64,000 nt of DNA from Luteipulveratus mongoliensis (GCF_001190945.1 NZ_CP011112.1:1798001-1862000); one strand, 5' to 3'. Shown: positions 52,225 to 60,235, numbered from the stretch's first letter. Notes: generated by a model not told the origin, from the letters alone. Numbers and translations: made by a program.

Positions 52225-53604
52225 CTACTTCAGGAGCGTGGTGGCCTTCTGGTTGGCGGACTTCAGGAGGGCGGGGATGTCGGCGTTCTTGTCGCTGAGC
52301 ACCTTTTGCACCACGGAGTCGAGGACGCCGTAGGTCTCCTGCGTCTTGCTCGACGGCTCGGAAATCAGCTGCTGCTTGAAGACGCCGTCGGTGAACGACG
52401 TCATGTGGTTCAGCGGCACGTTGACGTACGGCTTGATCCAGCTCTGCGTACGGTCCCAGGTCGCCTTGTCGAAGATCGGCAGCGTCGGCGTCCCGATCGG
52501 CTGCTTGGTCGCGGCGAGCGTCTTGGCGTCCGCGACCGCGGCGGACTGGTCGACCATCTTGCGGATCCGGTAGAAGTCGGTCCACGCGATCGCCGCCTTG
52601 CGCTGCGCCGGCGTCGCCTTCGCGCTGACTGCGGACACGGAGCCACCACCGAGGATGCCCGCGCCAGGGTTGCTCGTCATGGGCAGCACCGCGAGGCCGT
52701 ATTGCTCGGGCTTGATCTGGTTGGTGGTGGTGAGCGCGTTGTAGACGTCGGACCCGGACATGTACATCCCGACCTTGCCCGCGGCGAACGCCTGGTTGAT
52801 GGAGTCCCAGTCGTAACTGGTGTTGCTACCCATCGAATTGTCTTGCCAGCGCATGGTTTTCAGCAGCTCGAGGGCCGCCTGTGTGCCGGGGTTGTCGAGG
52901 GTCGCCTTGACGTCCGTGCCGGTGCCGGTCTGGATGCGGCCGCCCTGCGCATACGTCAGCGTGGTGAGCATCCAGCCGCCGGTGTTGTTCTTGCTCATCT
53001 GGACGTAGCCCGGCTGCTTGGTCTTCTGCGAGATCGTGTGGGCGTACGACTGCACCTGCTCCCAGGTCGTCGGCGGCTTGTCGGGGTCGAGCCCCGCCTG
53101 CTGGAACAGCGTGCGGTTGTAGTGCAGACCGACGCCGTAGACATCGCTCGGCAGTCCGTAGATCTTGCCGTCCGCGCCCTTGATGGCCTCGAGCACACTC
53201 GGGTTGAGCTGCTTGGCGTACGGCAGCGCGTTGACGAGGTCCGTGACGTCGGCGATCTGGTGCCGCTCCGCCAGACCCTTGGTATCGGTGAACGGCACCC
53301 GGAAGGTCGTCGGGAGGGTGTTGCCAGCGAGCTGCGCGGAGAACGTCTCCGCGCTCCACTGCCACTCCTTGGGGACGACGGTGATCCCGGGGTGGGTCTT
53401 GTTGAAGTCGGCAGCCTGCTTCTTGACCGTGTCGATGGTCGCCTTCTCATCGCCAGGACGCCAGCCCTCGACGGTGATGGTGACCTTGCCGCCCGTGTCC
53501 TTCGCGTCCTCACCGCCGCTCGCGGAGTCGGAGCAGGCAGACAGTGCGCTCGCGCAGGCGATCGCGATCAGGGCCGCAACGCTGCGGGTCCGGGTGGTGC
53601 TCAT
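52225..53604 (-). CDS. Extracellular sugar-binding lipoprotein (family 1 SBP)
   Basis: A 459-residue lipoprotein with signal VAALIAIACASA and lipobox LSAC (C24). The mature part is a family 1 binding protein: VTITVEGWRPGDEKATIDTVKKQAADFNKTHPGI opens domain 1 and the hinge and C-terminal domain follow (AWTDFYRIRKMVD). It delivers oligosaccharides to the two permeases encoded downstream. A pair of GTTCGCAAG repeats lies 20-40 bases upstream of the start. The neighbouring GH13 enzyme suggests alpha-linked glucosides. Confidence 0.92.
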   Translation of the reverse strand: MSTTRTRSVAALIAIACASALSACSDSASGGEDAKDTGGKVTITVEGWRPGDEKATIDTVKKQAADFNKTHPGITVVPKEWQWSAETFSAQLAGNTLPTTFRVPFTDTKGLAERHQIADVTDLVNALPYAKQLNPSVLEAIKGADGKIYGLPSDVYGVGLHYNRTLFQQAGLDPDKPPTTWEQVQSYAHTISQKTKQPGYVQMSKNNTGGWMLTTLTYAQGGRIQTGTGTDVKATLDNPGTQAALELLKTMRWQDNSMGSNTSYDWDSINQAFAAGKVGMYMSGSDVYNALTTTNQIKPEQYGLAVLPMTSNPGAGILGGGSVSAVSAKATPAQRKAAIAWTDFYRIRKMVDQSAAVADAKTLAATKQPIGTPTLPIFDKATWDRTQSWIKPYVNVPLNHMTSFTDGVFKQQLISEPSSKTQETYGVLDSVVQKVLSDKNADIPALLKSANQKATTLLK

Positions 53605-53624
53605 GACGGGTGCTCCTTGTTCGG

Positions 53625-53643
53625 GTTCGCAAGAGTTCGCAAG
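53625..53643 (-). promoter_or_regulatory. CTTGCGAAC tandem repeat upstream of the binding-protein gene
   Basis: On the coding (minus) strand CTTGCGAAC occurs twice, ten bases apart (53635-53643 and 53625-53633), just upstream of the binding-protein gene. It resembles CTTGCGTG repeats before lacI and the GH13 gene. Likely operator half-sites for the LacI-type regulator. Confidence 0.5.
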
Positions 53644-53658
53644 GGTGAGAGGTGGCGC

Positions 53659-55347
53659 TCAGGAGCGCAGACGAAGCCAGACCGTTGCATCGGAGGGCAG
53701 CTGACCCCCCTCCAGCGGTTGGCTGGCGAGCCACACCTGCAGGTGGGCGGGGAGGTCGACCGGATGGTCGGTGACGTTGGTCAGCGACGCGAAGTCCGCA
53801 CCGCGACCGAAGGCGATGACCCCGGGATCCGACGGGAGCCAGCGCATCGGCCCGTCGCCGAGGTCGGGATGGTTGCGCCGGATGAGCAGCGCCATCCGGT
53901 GCAACGACAACATGGAGGCCGGGTCCGTCGACTGTGCAGCGACGGTGAGTGCGCCCCACTGGTCGGGCTGTGGCAGCCAGGTGTCGACCGGCTCGGGACT
54001 GAAGCCGTACGGCGGCTCGTCGCCTGACCAGGGCAGTGGCACCCGGCAGCCGTCTCGCCCAGGATCGATGCCGCGCGAGCGCGCGTACATCGGGTCCTGG
54101 AGCTGCTCGACCGGGATGTTCTCGGCCTCGGGCAGGCCCAGCTCATCACCTTGGTAGAGGTAGTACGCACCCGGGAGCGCCATGGCGAGCAGGGCCGCCG
54201 CTCGTGCCCGGCGAGTGCCGAGCGCGAGGTCGGTGGGCGTCCCAAATCGCTTGGTATCAAAGGAGAATCCGGTCTTGTCCCGCCCATATCGCGTGACTGG
54301 CCGGGTCACGTCGTGGTTGGACAGCACCCACGTGGCGGGGGCGCCGACGCGGTCGTGCGCCGAGAGCGTACGAGTGATCGAGGACCGCAGCCGGTCGGCG
54401 TCCCACGGTGCCGACATGAAGTCGAAGTTGAAGGCCGTGTGCAGCACGTCCGGACGCAGGTAACGGGTGAAGCGTTCGACGTCGGGCAGCCAGATCTCCC
54501 CGATCAGCGCCCGATCCGGGCCGTAGGTCTCGGCCACCCGACGCCAGGCGCGGTAGATCTCCTGCAGCTCGTCACGATCGATGTACGGGTGGGTGCCCGG
54601 CTCGGGCGACTCGGTCACCTCGGGCAGCCGCGGGTCCTTCGCCAGCAGCGCCGCGGAGTCGATCCGGATGCCGGCGACGCCACGGTCGAGCCAGAAACCC
54701 AGCACGTCCTCGTGCTCCCGCTGGACGTCGGGGTGCGCCCAGTTGAGGTCGGGCTGCGCGGAGGAGAAGAGGTGGAGGTACCACTGCTCCGGCCGGCCGT
54801 CGGCATCGGTGATGCGCGTCCACGTGCCGCCACCGAACTCCGAGGTCCAGTCCGTCGGCGGGAGCGACTCATCCGGGCCGCGGCCATCGCGGAACCAGAA
54901 CCGTTGGCGCTCAGGGGAATTCGGCCCGGCGGCTACGGCGGCCTGGAACCACGCGTGCTGGTCCGACACGTGGTTGGGGACGATGTCGATGATCGTGCGG
55001 ATGCCGTGGCCGAGCGCGGTGGCGATCAGCTCCTCAGCGGACGCCAGGTCGCCGAAGACCGGGTCGATCGCGCGGTAGTCCGCGACGTCGTACCCGCCGT
55101 CGGCCAACGGAGAGGGGTACCACGGCGTGAACCAGATGGCGTCGATGCCGAGCCCGGCCAGATAGGGCAGACGAGCGCGTACGCCGGCCAGGTCACCCGT
55201 GCCGTCGCCGTCGCCGTCGGCGAAGCTGCGCGGGTAGACCTGGTAGATCGCCGCTCCACGCCACCAGTCGTCGGAGCCGTCGGGGAGAAGGCGAGCGCGC
55301 GCGCTGGTGGCCCGGGGCTGGGATCCGGAGACCTGGGTCGTACTCAT
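53659..55347 (-). CDS. Alpha-glucosidase, GH13 family (oligo-1,6-glucosidase type)
   Basis: A 562-residue cytoplasmic GH13 enzyme. AAIYQVYPRSFADGDGDGTGDLAG is typical of the oligo-1,6-glucosidase/alpha-glucosidase subfamilies. Catalytic residues: nucleophile D230 in AGIRIDSAAL, acid/base E284 in IGEIWLPD, transition-state D346 in LSNHDVTRP. There is no signal peptide, so it hydrolyses imported alpha-glucosides. ATG at 55347 has GAGGAG about 10 bases upstream; the extension to 55407 is unsupported. Located between the LacI regulator gene and its transporter genes. Confidence 0.92.
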   Translation of the reverse strand: MSTTQVSGSQPRATSARARLLPDGSDDWWRGAAIYQVYPRSFADGDGDGTGDLAGVRARLPYLAGLGIDAIWFTPWYPSPLADGGYDVADYRAIDPVFGDLASAEELIATALGHGIRTIIDIVPNHVSDQHAWFQAAVAAGPNSPERQRFWFRDGRGPDESLPPTDWTSEFGGGTWTRITDADGRPEQWYLHLFSSAQPDLNWAHPDVQREHEDVLGFWLDRGVAGIRIDSAALLAKDPRLPEVTESPEPGTHPYIDRDELQEIYRAWRRVAETYGPDRALIGEIWLPDVERFTRYLRPDVLHTAFNFDFMSAPWDADRLRSSITRTLSAHDRVGAPATWVLSNHDVTRPVTRYGRDKTGFSFDTKRFGTPTDLALGTRRARAAALLAMALPGAYYLYQGDELGLPEAENIPVEQLQDPMYARSRGIDPGRDGCRVPLPWSGDEPPYGFSPEPVDTWLPQPDQWGALTVAAQSTDPASMLSLHRMALLIRRNHPDLGDGPMRWLPSDPGVIAFGRGADFASLTNVTDHPVDLPAHLQVWLASQPLEGGQLPSDATVWLRLRS

Positions 55348-55420
55348 GCGGGATCTGCTCCTCGCCGTGCGGAGTCCCCGACGCCGTCGTCGGGGTGTCT
55401 CGGACACTAAGGCGGGTGAT

Positions 55421-55444
55421 CAGAATCACGCAAGAAGTCGACAG
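55421..55444 (-). promoter_or_regulatory. Operator-like motif upstream of the GH13 gene
   Basis: On the minus strand CTGTCGACTTCTTGCGTGATTCTG. The same block, CTGTCGA[C/G]TTCTTGCGTG, occurs upstream of lacI, and CTTGCGTGA[T/C]TCTG is also shared. It lies 75-100 bases before the GH13 start. Assigned to the LacI-family regulator by shared sequence. Confidence 0.6.
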
Positions 55445-55471
55445 ATGAAAGTTCTTTTCGCGACTTTCATC
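55444..55471. terminator. Hairpin overlapping the 3' end of the lacI-type gene
   Basis: GATGAAAGT (55444-55452) and ACTTTCATC (55463-55471) are inverted repeats around a TCTTTTCGCG loop. It includes the stop codon of the regulator gene and could terminate its transcript or act as an operator for the GH13 promoter. Confidence 0.45.
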
Positions 55472-56486
55472 GTCTGCGGTGCGGCCCGGTCGACCTCCGG
55501 ACGACCAGCTCGGGCTCGAACAGCAGCTCGTCGACCAGCGCCGGGTCGCCACCGATCTGGGCTGTGAGGGCGGTGACTGCAGCCCGACCCATACCCTCGA
55601 TCGGCTGGCGGACCGTGGTCAGTGGAGGGTCGACCGAACCCATGAACGCGGAGTCGTCATAGCCGATGACGGAGACATCACCCGGCACGTCCAGGCGGGC
55701 GCGGTGGGCTGCCCGGATTGCGCCCAGCGCGAGCGGGTCGCTGGCACAGATCAGGGCCGTCGCACCGTCGCGCAGCAGTCGGGTGGCGGCGGCCTGCCCG
55801 CTCTCCTGGGAGAACTCGCAGTGGGCGACCAGCTTGTCCGGGAATGACCGTCCGGTCCGCGCCGCCACCGCCTGCGCCGCCTCCAGCTTGCGCAGCGACG
55901 GCAGGTGATCGGCCTGACCGAGGACCAGGCCGACGCGCTCGTGGCCCAAGGAGTACGCGTGCTCCAGCGCCAGCTCCATGGCCGCTGCGTCGTCACACAC
56001 CACTCGCGCGAACGGCAGACCCTCGATGGAGGCGTTGATCGTGACGACCGGCATCCGGTGGCGGATCAGTCGGTCATAGTGCGTGTGGTCCGCGCGCCCC
56101 TGGCTGTAGAGCCCGCCGGCGAACACGATGCCGGCCACCTGCTGCTCGAGCAGCAGGTCCACGTAGCCGGCCTCGGACGCGCCGCCGCTGGTCTGCGTGC
56201 ACAGCACCGGCGTCAGCCCGCGCTGGGCGAGGTGCGACCCGAGGACGTCCGCGAGCGCCGGGAAGATCGGGTTCTGCAGCTCGGGCAGCACGAGCCCGAC
56301 AAGGCGGGGCCGCTCTCCGCGCAGCTTGGTAGGGCGCTCGTAGCCGAGCACGTCGAGCGCGGTGAGGACCGCCGAGCGGGTCGCGTCCGAGACGCCCGGT
56401 TTGCCGTTGAGGACCCGGCTCACGGTCGCTTCGCTGACGCCGGTGCGGGCGGCGACCTCGGCCAGGCGACGAGTCATGGGAGGCAC
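55467..56486 (-). CDS. LacI-family transcriptional regulator
   Basis: A 339-residue repressor-type protein. The HTH is LAEVAARTGVSEATVSRVLNGKPGVSDATR and the hinge helix and periplasmic-binding-like ligand domain follow (LVGLVLPELQNPIFPALADVL, ICASDPLALGAIRA, SVIGYDDSAFMGSVDPPLTTVRQP). It is upstream of and codirectional with the GH13 and ABC transporter genes, so control of alpha-glucoside use is inferred. GTG 56486 gives MPPMTRR; ATG at 56477 is an alternative. Confidence 0.92.
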   Translation of the reverse strand: MPPMTRRLAEVAARTGVSEATVSRVLNGKPGVSDATRSAVLTALDVLGYERPTKLRGERPRLVGLVLPELQNPIFPALADVLGSHLAQRGLTPVLCTQTSGGASEAGYVDLLLEQQVAGIVFAGGLYSQGRADHTHYDRLIRHRMPVVTINASIEGLPFARVVCDDAAAMELALEHAYSLGHERVGLVLGQADHLPSLRKLEAAQAVAARTGRSFPDKLVAHCEFSQESGQAAATRLLRDGATALICASDPLALGAIRAAHRARLDVPGDVSVIGYDDSAFMGSVDPPLTTVRQPIEGMGRAAVTALTAQIGGDPALVDELLFEPELVVRRSTGPHRRR

Positions 56487-56505
56487 TCTAGGCGCAAGAC
56501 CTCGC

Positions 56506-56540
56506 CAGAGTCACGCAAGTTCCACGCAAGAACTCGACAG
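56506..56540 (-). promoter_or_regulatory. Operator-like tandem CTTGCGTG motif upstream of lacI
   Basis: Minus strand: CTGTCGAGTTCTTGCGTG, then AACTTGCGTGACTCTG; CTTGCGTG occurs twice, 11 bases apart (one helical turn). It shares both halves with the site before the GH13 gene, implying autoregulation by the LacI-type protein. Confidence 0.6.
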
Positions 56541-56619
56541 CAATGGCCGGTCGCCTCGCCTACTCGACCTGCGGGTGGAGCAAGGTGGGCGTGTCGTCTC
56601 ACTGAGGGCAATGGGTGTC

Positions 56620-56673
56620 GTGGAGATGTACAACCTCGTTGTAGGTGTCCGCAACAAAGTTGTACGTCTCCAC
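56620..56673. repeat. Long imperfect palindrome between lacI and the HTH regulator gene
   Basis: Arms 56620-56641 and 56652-56673 are 22-base inverted repeats with three mismatches (core GTGGAGA / TCTCCAC and GTACAAC / GTTGTAC) around a 10-base loop. It lies between the 5' end of lacI and the 3' end of a codirectional regulator gene, so it may be a terminator for neither. The form suits a dispersed palindromic element. Confidence 0.65.
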
Positions 56674-56718
56674 AGACCCCCTAGCGACCAGCCCGCAACA
56701 CGCCCGACCTCCCCGCTG

Positions 56719-56762
56719 GTCGAGTAGCCGGAGCGCTAGCGGAGGCGTATCGAGACCTCGGG
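56719..56762. repeat. Dispersed palindromic element, copy 3 (half-length)
   Basis: GCTGGTCGAGTAG, followed by CCGGAGCGCTAGCGGAGGCGTATCGAGACC: only one arm of the element seen after prs and ppx. It lies just downstream of the leftward HTH regulator gene. Confidence 0.8.
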
Positions 56763-56781
56763 ACCGCGAGGGAGGCTCGCC

Positions 56782-57693
56782 TCAGTCGTACTCCCAGCTG
56801 AGCCCACTGATCCCGGGAGTGGACGGCTCGGTCACCAGATGGACCCGGTTGCCGTGATAGATCGGCACCGGGCGACGACGGGCGTCCGGGTCCTCAAGCC
56901 GGCGTCGGTGGAACTCCTCGACCCGCACGGGCAGGGCCTCAGGGTGGAAGGTGAGCTCGACGACGTGGATCCCACCGCCCTCGAGGTGCATCCGGTAGTG
57001 CTCGTGGGTCGGCACCTTGTTGTCGTCCTTGATGACGTACTGGAACACGTGCGACTCATGCCGGTGGACGGTCCGGTCGAAGAGCAGCTCCGCCACGACG
57101 AGCGCGGTCGGCTCGTGATGGCGTACCCGTCCGATCCGGCAGCCGCTGACGGGCAGCAACGCGAGAAGTGTGACGTCGCAACCCAATTCGCCCTGATAGG
57201 TGATGACCTGCCGGTCGACGTCCTCGCTCGCCCGGACGACCTGGTGGACGTGCTTGGTCTCTAATGAGCGCTCGCGACCAATCGAGACTCCTTCGATCGT
57301 GCTGAGGTTGGCGGCCAGTCCCATGGACGTGCTGCCCATCTCGCGGATGAGCTCGTCGACCGTGTCGGCGTACGACGTGATGCCGGCGAGCTTGCCGCGG
57401 CGCGGTTCTCGATCGGCCTCCGTGGGGACCAACGACGTGAGCGTCCCCGGCGACAGCTCGAGCACCTGCTCCAGGGCCTCGATGACCGGCAGCGAACGGG
57501 TCGTGGGCTGGCGCTCGCCGTTCTGCCAGTACGACAGCGTGCTCACCCCGATCTGCTGGCCGCGGGCGATCAGGTGCTCACGGACCCGGCTGAGGGCTAG
57601 TCCACGCGCGGTGATGCCGTCCCGCAGCACCTCCTCGAAGCGCCGGCGGCCAAGGGGAGTGGGGACGGCGGCTTGCCGAGTCGTCCGGTCCAT
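56782..57693 (-). CDS. XRE-like HTH regulator, paralogue A
   Basis: A 303-residue protein with an N-terminal HTH region (LALSRVREHLIARGQQIGVSTLSYWQNGER) and a 220-residue beta-rich C-terminal domain with conserved HxxxH-type segments (VHRHESHVFQYVI, HEHYRMHLEGGGIHVVEL). A clear paralogue, similar along its whole length, is encoded on the other side of the two secreted-protein genes. It is divergent from the protease gene, and GTGAAC/TTCAC palindromes lie between them. No function is known to me; DNA binding is inferred from the HTH. Confidence 0.8.
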   Translation of the reverse strand: MDRTTRQAAVPTPLGRRRFEEVLRDGITARGLALSRVREHLIARGQQIGVSTLSYWQNGERQPTTRSLPVIEALEQVLELSPGTLTSLVPTEADREPRRGKLAGITSYADTVDELIREMGSTSMGLAANLSTIEGVSIGRERSLETKHVHQVVRASEDVDRQVITYQGELGCDVTLLALLPVSGCRIGRVRHHEPTALVVAELLFDRTVHRHESHVFQYVIKDDNKVPTHEHYRMHLEGGGIHVVELTFHPEALPVRVEEFHRRRLEDPDARRRPVPIYHGNRVHLVTEPSTPGISGLSWEYD

Positions 57694-57726
57694 GTCACCT
57701 CATCTCGTCCGGCATCGCGCGCCGCA

Positions 57727-57793
57727 GTGAACATTCACCACCCCGCCGATCGACGGCCGCGACGTTGCGGTGTCGGGTCGGTGGAACGTTCAC
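57727..57793. promoter_or_regulatory. Pair of GTGAAC-type palindromes between regulator A and the protease gene
   Basis: GTGAA-CA-TTCAC (57727-57738) and GTGGAACGTTCAC (57781-57793) are similar palindromes in mutually inverted context about 54 bases apart. They lie 35-100 bases from the regulator start and upstream of the protease gene. Likely operators for regulator A or B. Confidence 0.55.
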
Positions 57794-57827
57794 AGGTCCA
57801 TGAGCGCCTCTGGCGCGGTGTGGGGAT

Positions 57828-57846
57828 ATCGCACCACCTTTGGTGC
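57828..57846 (+). promoter_or_regulatory. Operator-like palindrome upstream of the papain-like protease gene
   Basis: ATCGCACCACCTTTGG with the palindrome GCACCA-CCTT-TGGTGC (57831-57846), about 23 bases before the protease ATG. The sequence ATCGCACCACCTTTGG recurs exactly upstream of regulator B near 60.2 kb, so a common binding protein is likely. Confidence 0.65.
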
Positions 57847-57868
57847 ACCCCAGAGAGGAATCGCGACC

Positions 57869-58429
57869 ATGAATCGAATGTCCCCCACCTTCAGGCGTAC
57901 CGGCCTTGCCCTCGTCCTCACCGCAGCTGTCGTCGGCACGGCGGCCCCAGCTCACGCAGACGGCAACCTCGACATCAACGGCCAGGCACAGGAGCAGTCG
58001 AACTGGTGCTGGGCCGCCACCGGCAACTCGATCGCTGACTTCCACGGGCAGTCGGTCTCGCAGAACACCTTCTGCAACCTGGCGTTCAACCGGAGCACGA
58101 GCACCACGTGCCCCAACGACCAGGCGACGCTCGGCAACGACCAGAACGCGTTCGACGCGCTGGGTATCGAGGCGGGCAGCTACGTCTCGTACGCCGTGAG
58201 CCTCTCGACCATCTCGAACGACATCGACGCGGGTCGTCCGCTCAACACACGCATCGAGTGGTCGTCCGGTGGTGGTCACATGATGGCGATCTACGGCTAC
58301 GACGGCTCTTCGATCAGCTGGTACAACCCCTGGCCCGACGACAGCCGCTACAACTACGGCTCCTACGACTGGTACCGCAGCAACGGCTCGTTCACCTGGA
58401 CTCACTCGCTCTACGGGATCGGAGCCTGA
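57869..58429 (+). CDS. Secreted papain-like cysteine protease
   Basis: A 186-residue exported protein: signal peptide with cleavage after AHA (about residue 30), then QEQSNWCWAATGNSI holding the oxyanion Gln and catalytic C47, GGGHMMAIYGYD with H137 and ISWYNPW with N153, giving a papain-type Cys-His-Asn triad. The compact size and QSNWCWAA motif resemble AvrRpt2-type (C70) or C39-like proteases. ATG at 57869 has AGAGGAA upstream; the longer open frame is unsupported. One base separates its stop from the next gene, so both form an operon. Confidence 0.82.
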   Translation: MNRMSPTFRRTGLALVLTAAVVGTAAPAHADGNLDINGQAQEQSNWCWAATGNSIADFHGQSVSQNTFCNLAFNRSTSTTCPNDQATLGNDQNAFDALGIEAGSYVSYAVSLSTISNDIDAGRPLNTRIEWSSGGGHMMAIYGYDGSSISWYNPWPDDSRYNYGSYDWYRSNGSFTWTHSLYGIGA

Positions 58430-58430
58430 C

Positions 58431-59237
58431 ATGCCTTCCAGCACCCTGCGCCTCGGCACGCTCGGTCTCGCCGCGGCGACGCTGATCCTCATGCCGGCGA
58501 CCGCGACCGCGACCGCGTCCGCCACCGCGGCCTCCGCCTCCGACCAGCCGGTCCGCCCCGTGGCGGCGGGCTATGCGGCGAACGCCGACGCCGCAGCCTC
58601 CCGAGCGGTGGCGGGCGGACTGCTCAACCGCTACGCGTCCTCGAAGGCCAAGGCCACCGGAGTCGCACCCGTGTCGGTCGGCGCGGTCCGGCGTACGGCA
58701 TCGGCCGTCCCGGTCTACGAGCTCAGTCCAGCGTTCGTCCGCTCGGGCAGCGGCCCGGTGGGTCAGGCTCGGTACGCCGTCACGACCTACGCGCTCGGCG
58801 GCGAGTCGGCGTCTGTCGCCTCCGCTCCGCAGCCGAACGGCTCGTGGCAGGCGGTCAACGTCGCGTCCGGCGACACCGAGTCGCGGATGAGCGCGCTCGC
58901 GAAGGGCAGCCCGCTGCTGCACGAGCCACAGGTCGATGCCTGGTACGCCGTACGCGGCGACCGGGTCGTCGCTCTCGACGGCGATGCTCGCCGGGCGATC
59001 GGCGGTGGCTCGGTCTCGGTGGCGGCGTACGCCGGTCTCGTCCATGCGAAGTACGCGGACAAGCTGCCGGGCAGCGCCTACGACACCGCGGGCTACGCCG
59101 GTGGGTACGCCGCGCAGTCACCGAAGAGCAGCTCGTCCAAGACCTGGCTGACGGTCGCCGCCGGTGGTGTGGTCGGTGCTGAGCTGATCGCGTGGTTCGC
59201 GCTGCGCCGGCGCCGGAGCGCCGTCACAACGATCTGA
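58431..59237 (+). CDS. Secreted protein with C-terminal membrane anchor, partner of the protease
   Basis: A 268-residue Ala/Ser-rich exported protein: an N-terminal hydrophobic signal (about 6-30), a long extracellular region and a C-terminal membrane helix (WLTVAAGGVVGAELIAWFAL, about 240-259) followed by RRRR, leaving a short cytoplasmic tail. No LPXTG motif and no recognised domain. It starts one base after the protease stop. A role as substrate, inhibitor or surface anchor of the protease is plausible but unproven. Confidence 0.7.
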   Translation: MPSSTLRLGTLGLAAATLILMPATATATASATAASASDQPVRPVAAGYAANADAAASRAVAGGLLNRYASSKAKATGVAPVSVGAVRRTASAVPVYELSPAFVRSGSGPVGQARYAVTTYALGGESASVASAPQPNGSWQAVNVASGDTESRMSALAKGSPLLHEPQVDAWYAVRGDRVVALDGDARRAIGGGSVSVAAYAGLVHAKYADKLPGSAYDTAGYAGGYAAQSPKSSSSKTWLTVAAGGVVGAELIAWFALRRRRSAVTTI

Positions 59238-59243
59238 CCGACG

Positions 59244-60167
59244 TCACTCCCAGGTCCACGCAAGCCCGGAGACCCCGGGCACCAGCTGCTCGGTGACCAG
59301 GTGCACCAGGTTGCCGTCGTGCAGCTCGACCGGCCGCCGGCGTACATCGGGCTCCTCGAGCCGCCGCCGATAGAACTCCTCGACGTGCGCGGGCAGGCGG
59401 TCCGGGTGGAACTCGATCTCGGCGACATGGATCCCACCGTGCTGGATGTGCAGCCGGTAGTGCTCGTTCATCGTGAGCGCGTTGGCGTCCTTGATGAGGT
59501 ACTGCAGCACGTGCGACTCGTGTCGCCGCAGCTGGCGGTTGAGCAGGATCTCAGAGACGAGCAGGCCCGCGTCCTTGTCGGTGCGTGACCGGCCGAGCCG
59601 GCACCCACTGACGGGTACGACGGTCAGCAGCTCCGCGTCGCAGCCCGCCTCCCCCTGGTAGGTCACGAGGAGCCGGTCGACGTCGTCGAGAGCACGCACG
59701 ACCTGGTGCACGGTCTTGGACTCCATCGCGCCGTTGCGCCCGATCGACAGCCGCTCGATGACGCTCAGGTTGATGGTGTGACCGGGGCCGGAGGTGCCCA
59801 TCTCGCGGACCAGCCGCTCGACGGTCTCCGCGTAGTCGGTGGCCGCCATGAACCGGCTCTGCCGGTCGGTGCGGTCGACCTCGGCCGGGAGCAGGGTCGT
59901 CAGCGTGCCGACCGGGATGCCGAGGACCTCCTCCAGCGCCTGGATCACCGGCAGCGAGCGCGTCGTGGGGTGACGCTCACCGTTCTGCCAGTAAGACAAG
60001 GTGCTGACGCCGACGTGCTGACCGCGAGCGGCCAGGTGGTCACGCAACCTGTTGAGCGCGAGCCCTCGCGCAGAGATGGCCTCGTGCAGGACCCGCGCGA
60101 AGGTCGCACCGGTCGGATCGCGCGACGGGTCGGTGGGGAGAGACTCGTCGTCCCTCATGTGTTCCAT
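59244..60167 (-). CDS. XRE-like HTH regulator, paralogue B
   Basis: A 307-residue paralogue of regulator A: HTH segment (LALNRLRDHLAARGQHVGVSTLSYWQNGER) and the same C-terminal domain (RRHESHVLQYLIKD, NEHYRLHIQHGGIHVAEIEFHP). It converges with the secreted-protein gene 6 bases away. The ATG at 60167 has AAGGAA about 10 bases upstream; 60158 is a second option and the longer open frame is unsupported. The ATCGCACCACCTTTGG motif found before the protease gene also lies about 50 bases upstream of this start. Confidence 0.8.
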   Translation of the reverse strand: MEHMRDDESLPTDPSRDPTGATFARVLHEAISARGLALNRLRDHLAARGQHVGVSTLSYWQNGERHPTTRSLPVIQALEEVLGIPVGTLTTLLPAEVDRTDRQSRFMAATDYAETVERLVREMGTSGPGHTINLSVIERLSIGRNGAMESKTVHQVVRALDDVDRLLVTYQGEAGCDAELLTVVPVSGCRLGRSRTDKDAGLLVSEILLNRQLRRHESHVLQYLIKDANALTMNEHYRLHIQHGGIHVAEIEFHPDRLPAHVEEFYRRRLEEPDVRRRPVELHDGNLVHLVTEQLVPGVSGLAWTWE

Positions 60168-60217
60168 GATCACGTCGTTCCTTGTGGTCCGTGTGACCCC
60201 TGGTGCGGCCACGACGT

Positions 60218-60235
60218 CATCGCACCACCTTTGGG
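60218..60235 (-). promoter_or_regulatory. Operator-like motif upstream of regulator B
   Basis: CATCGCACCACCTTTGGG; 16 bases match the protease-gene site exactly, although the second half of the palindrome is not preserved. Located about 50 bases upstream of the regulator B start. Confidence 0.55.

Noticed and set aside
51511-54027. 838-codon plus-strand open frame across the ABC transporter genes
   Set aside because: Runs antisense through three recognised genes with clear motifs; Arg/Gly/Val-rich shadow.
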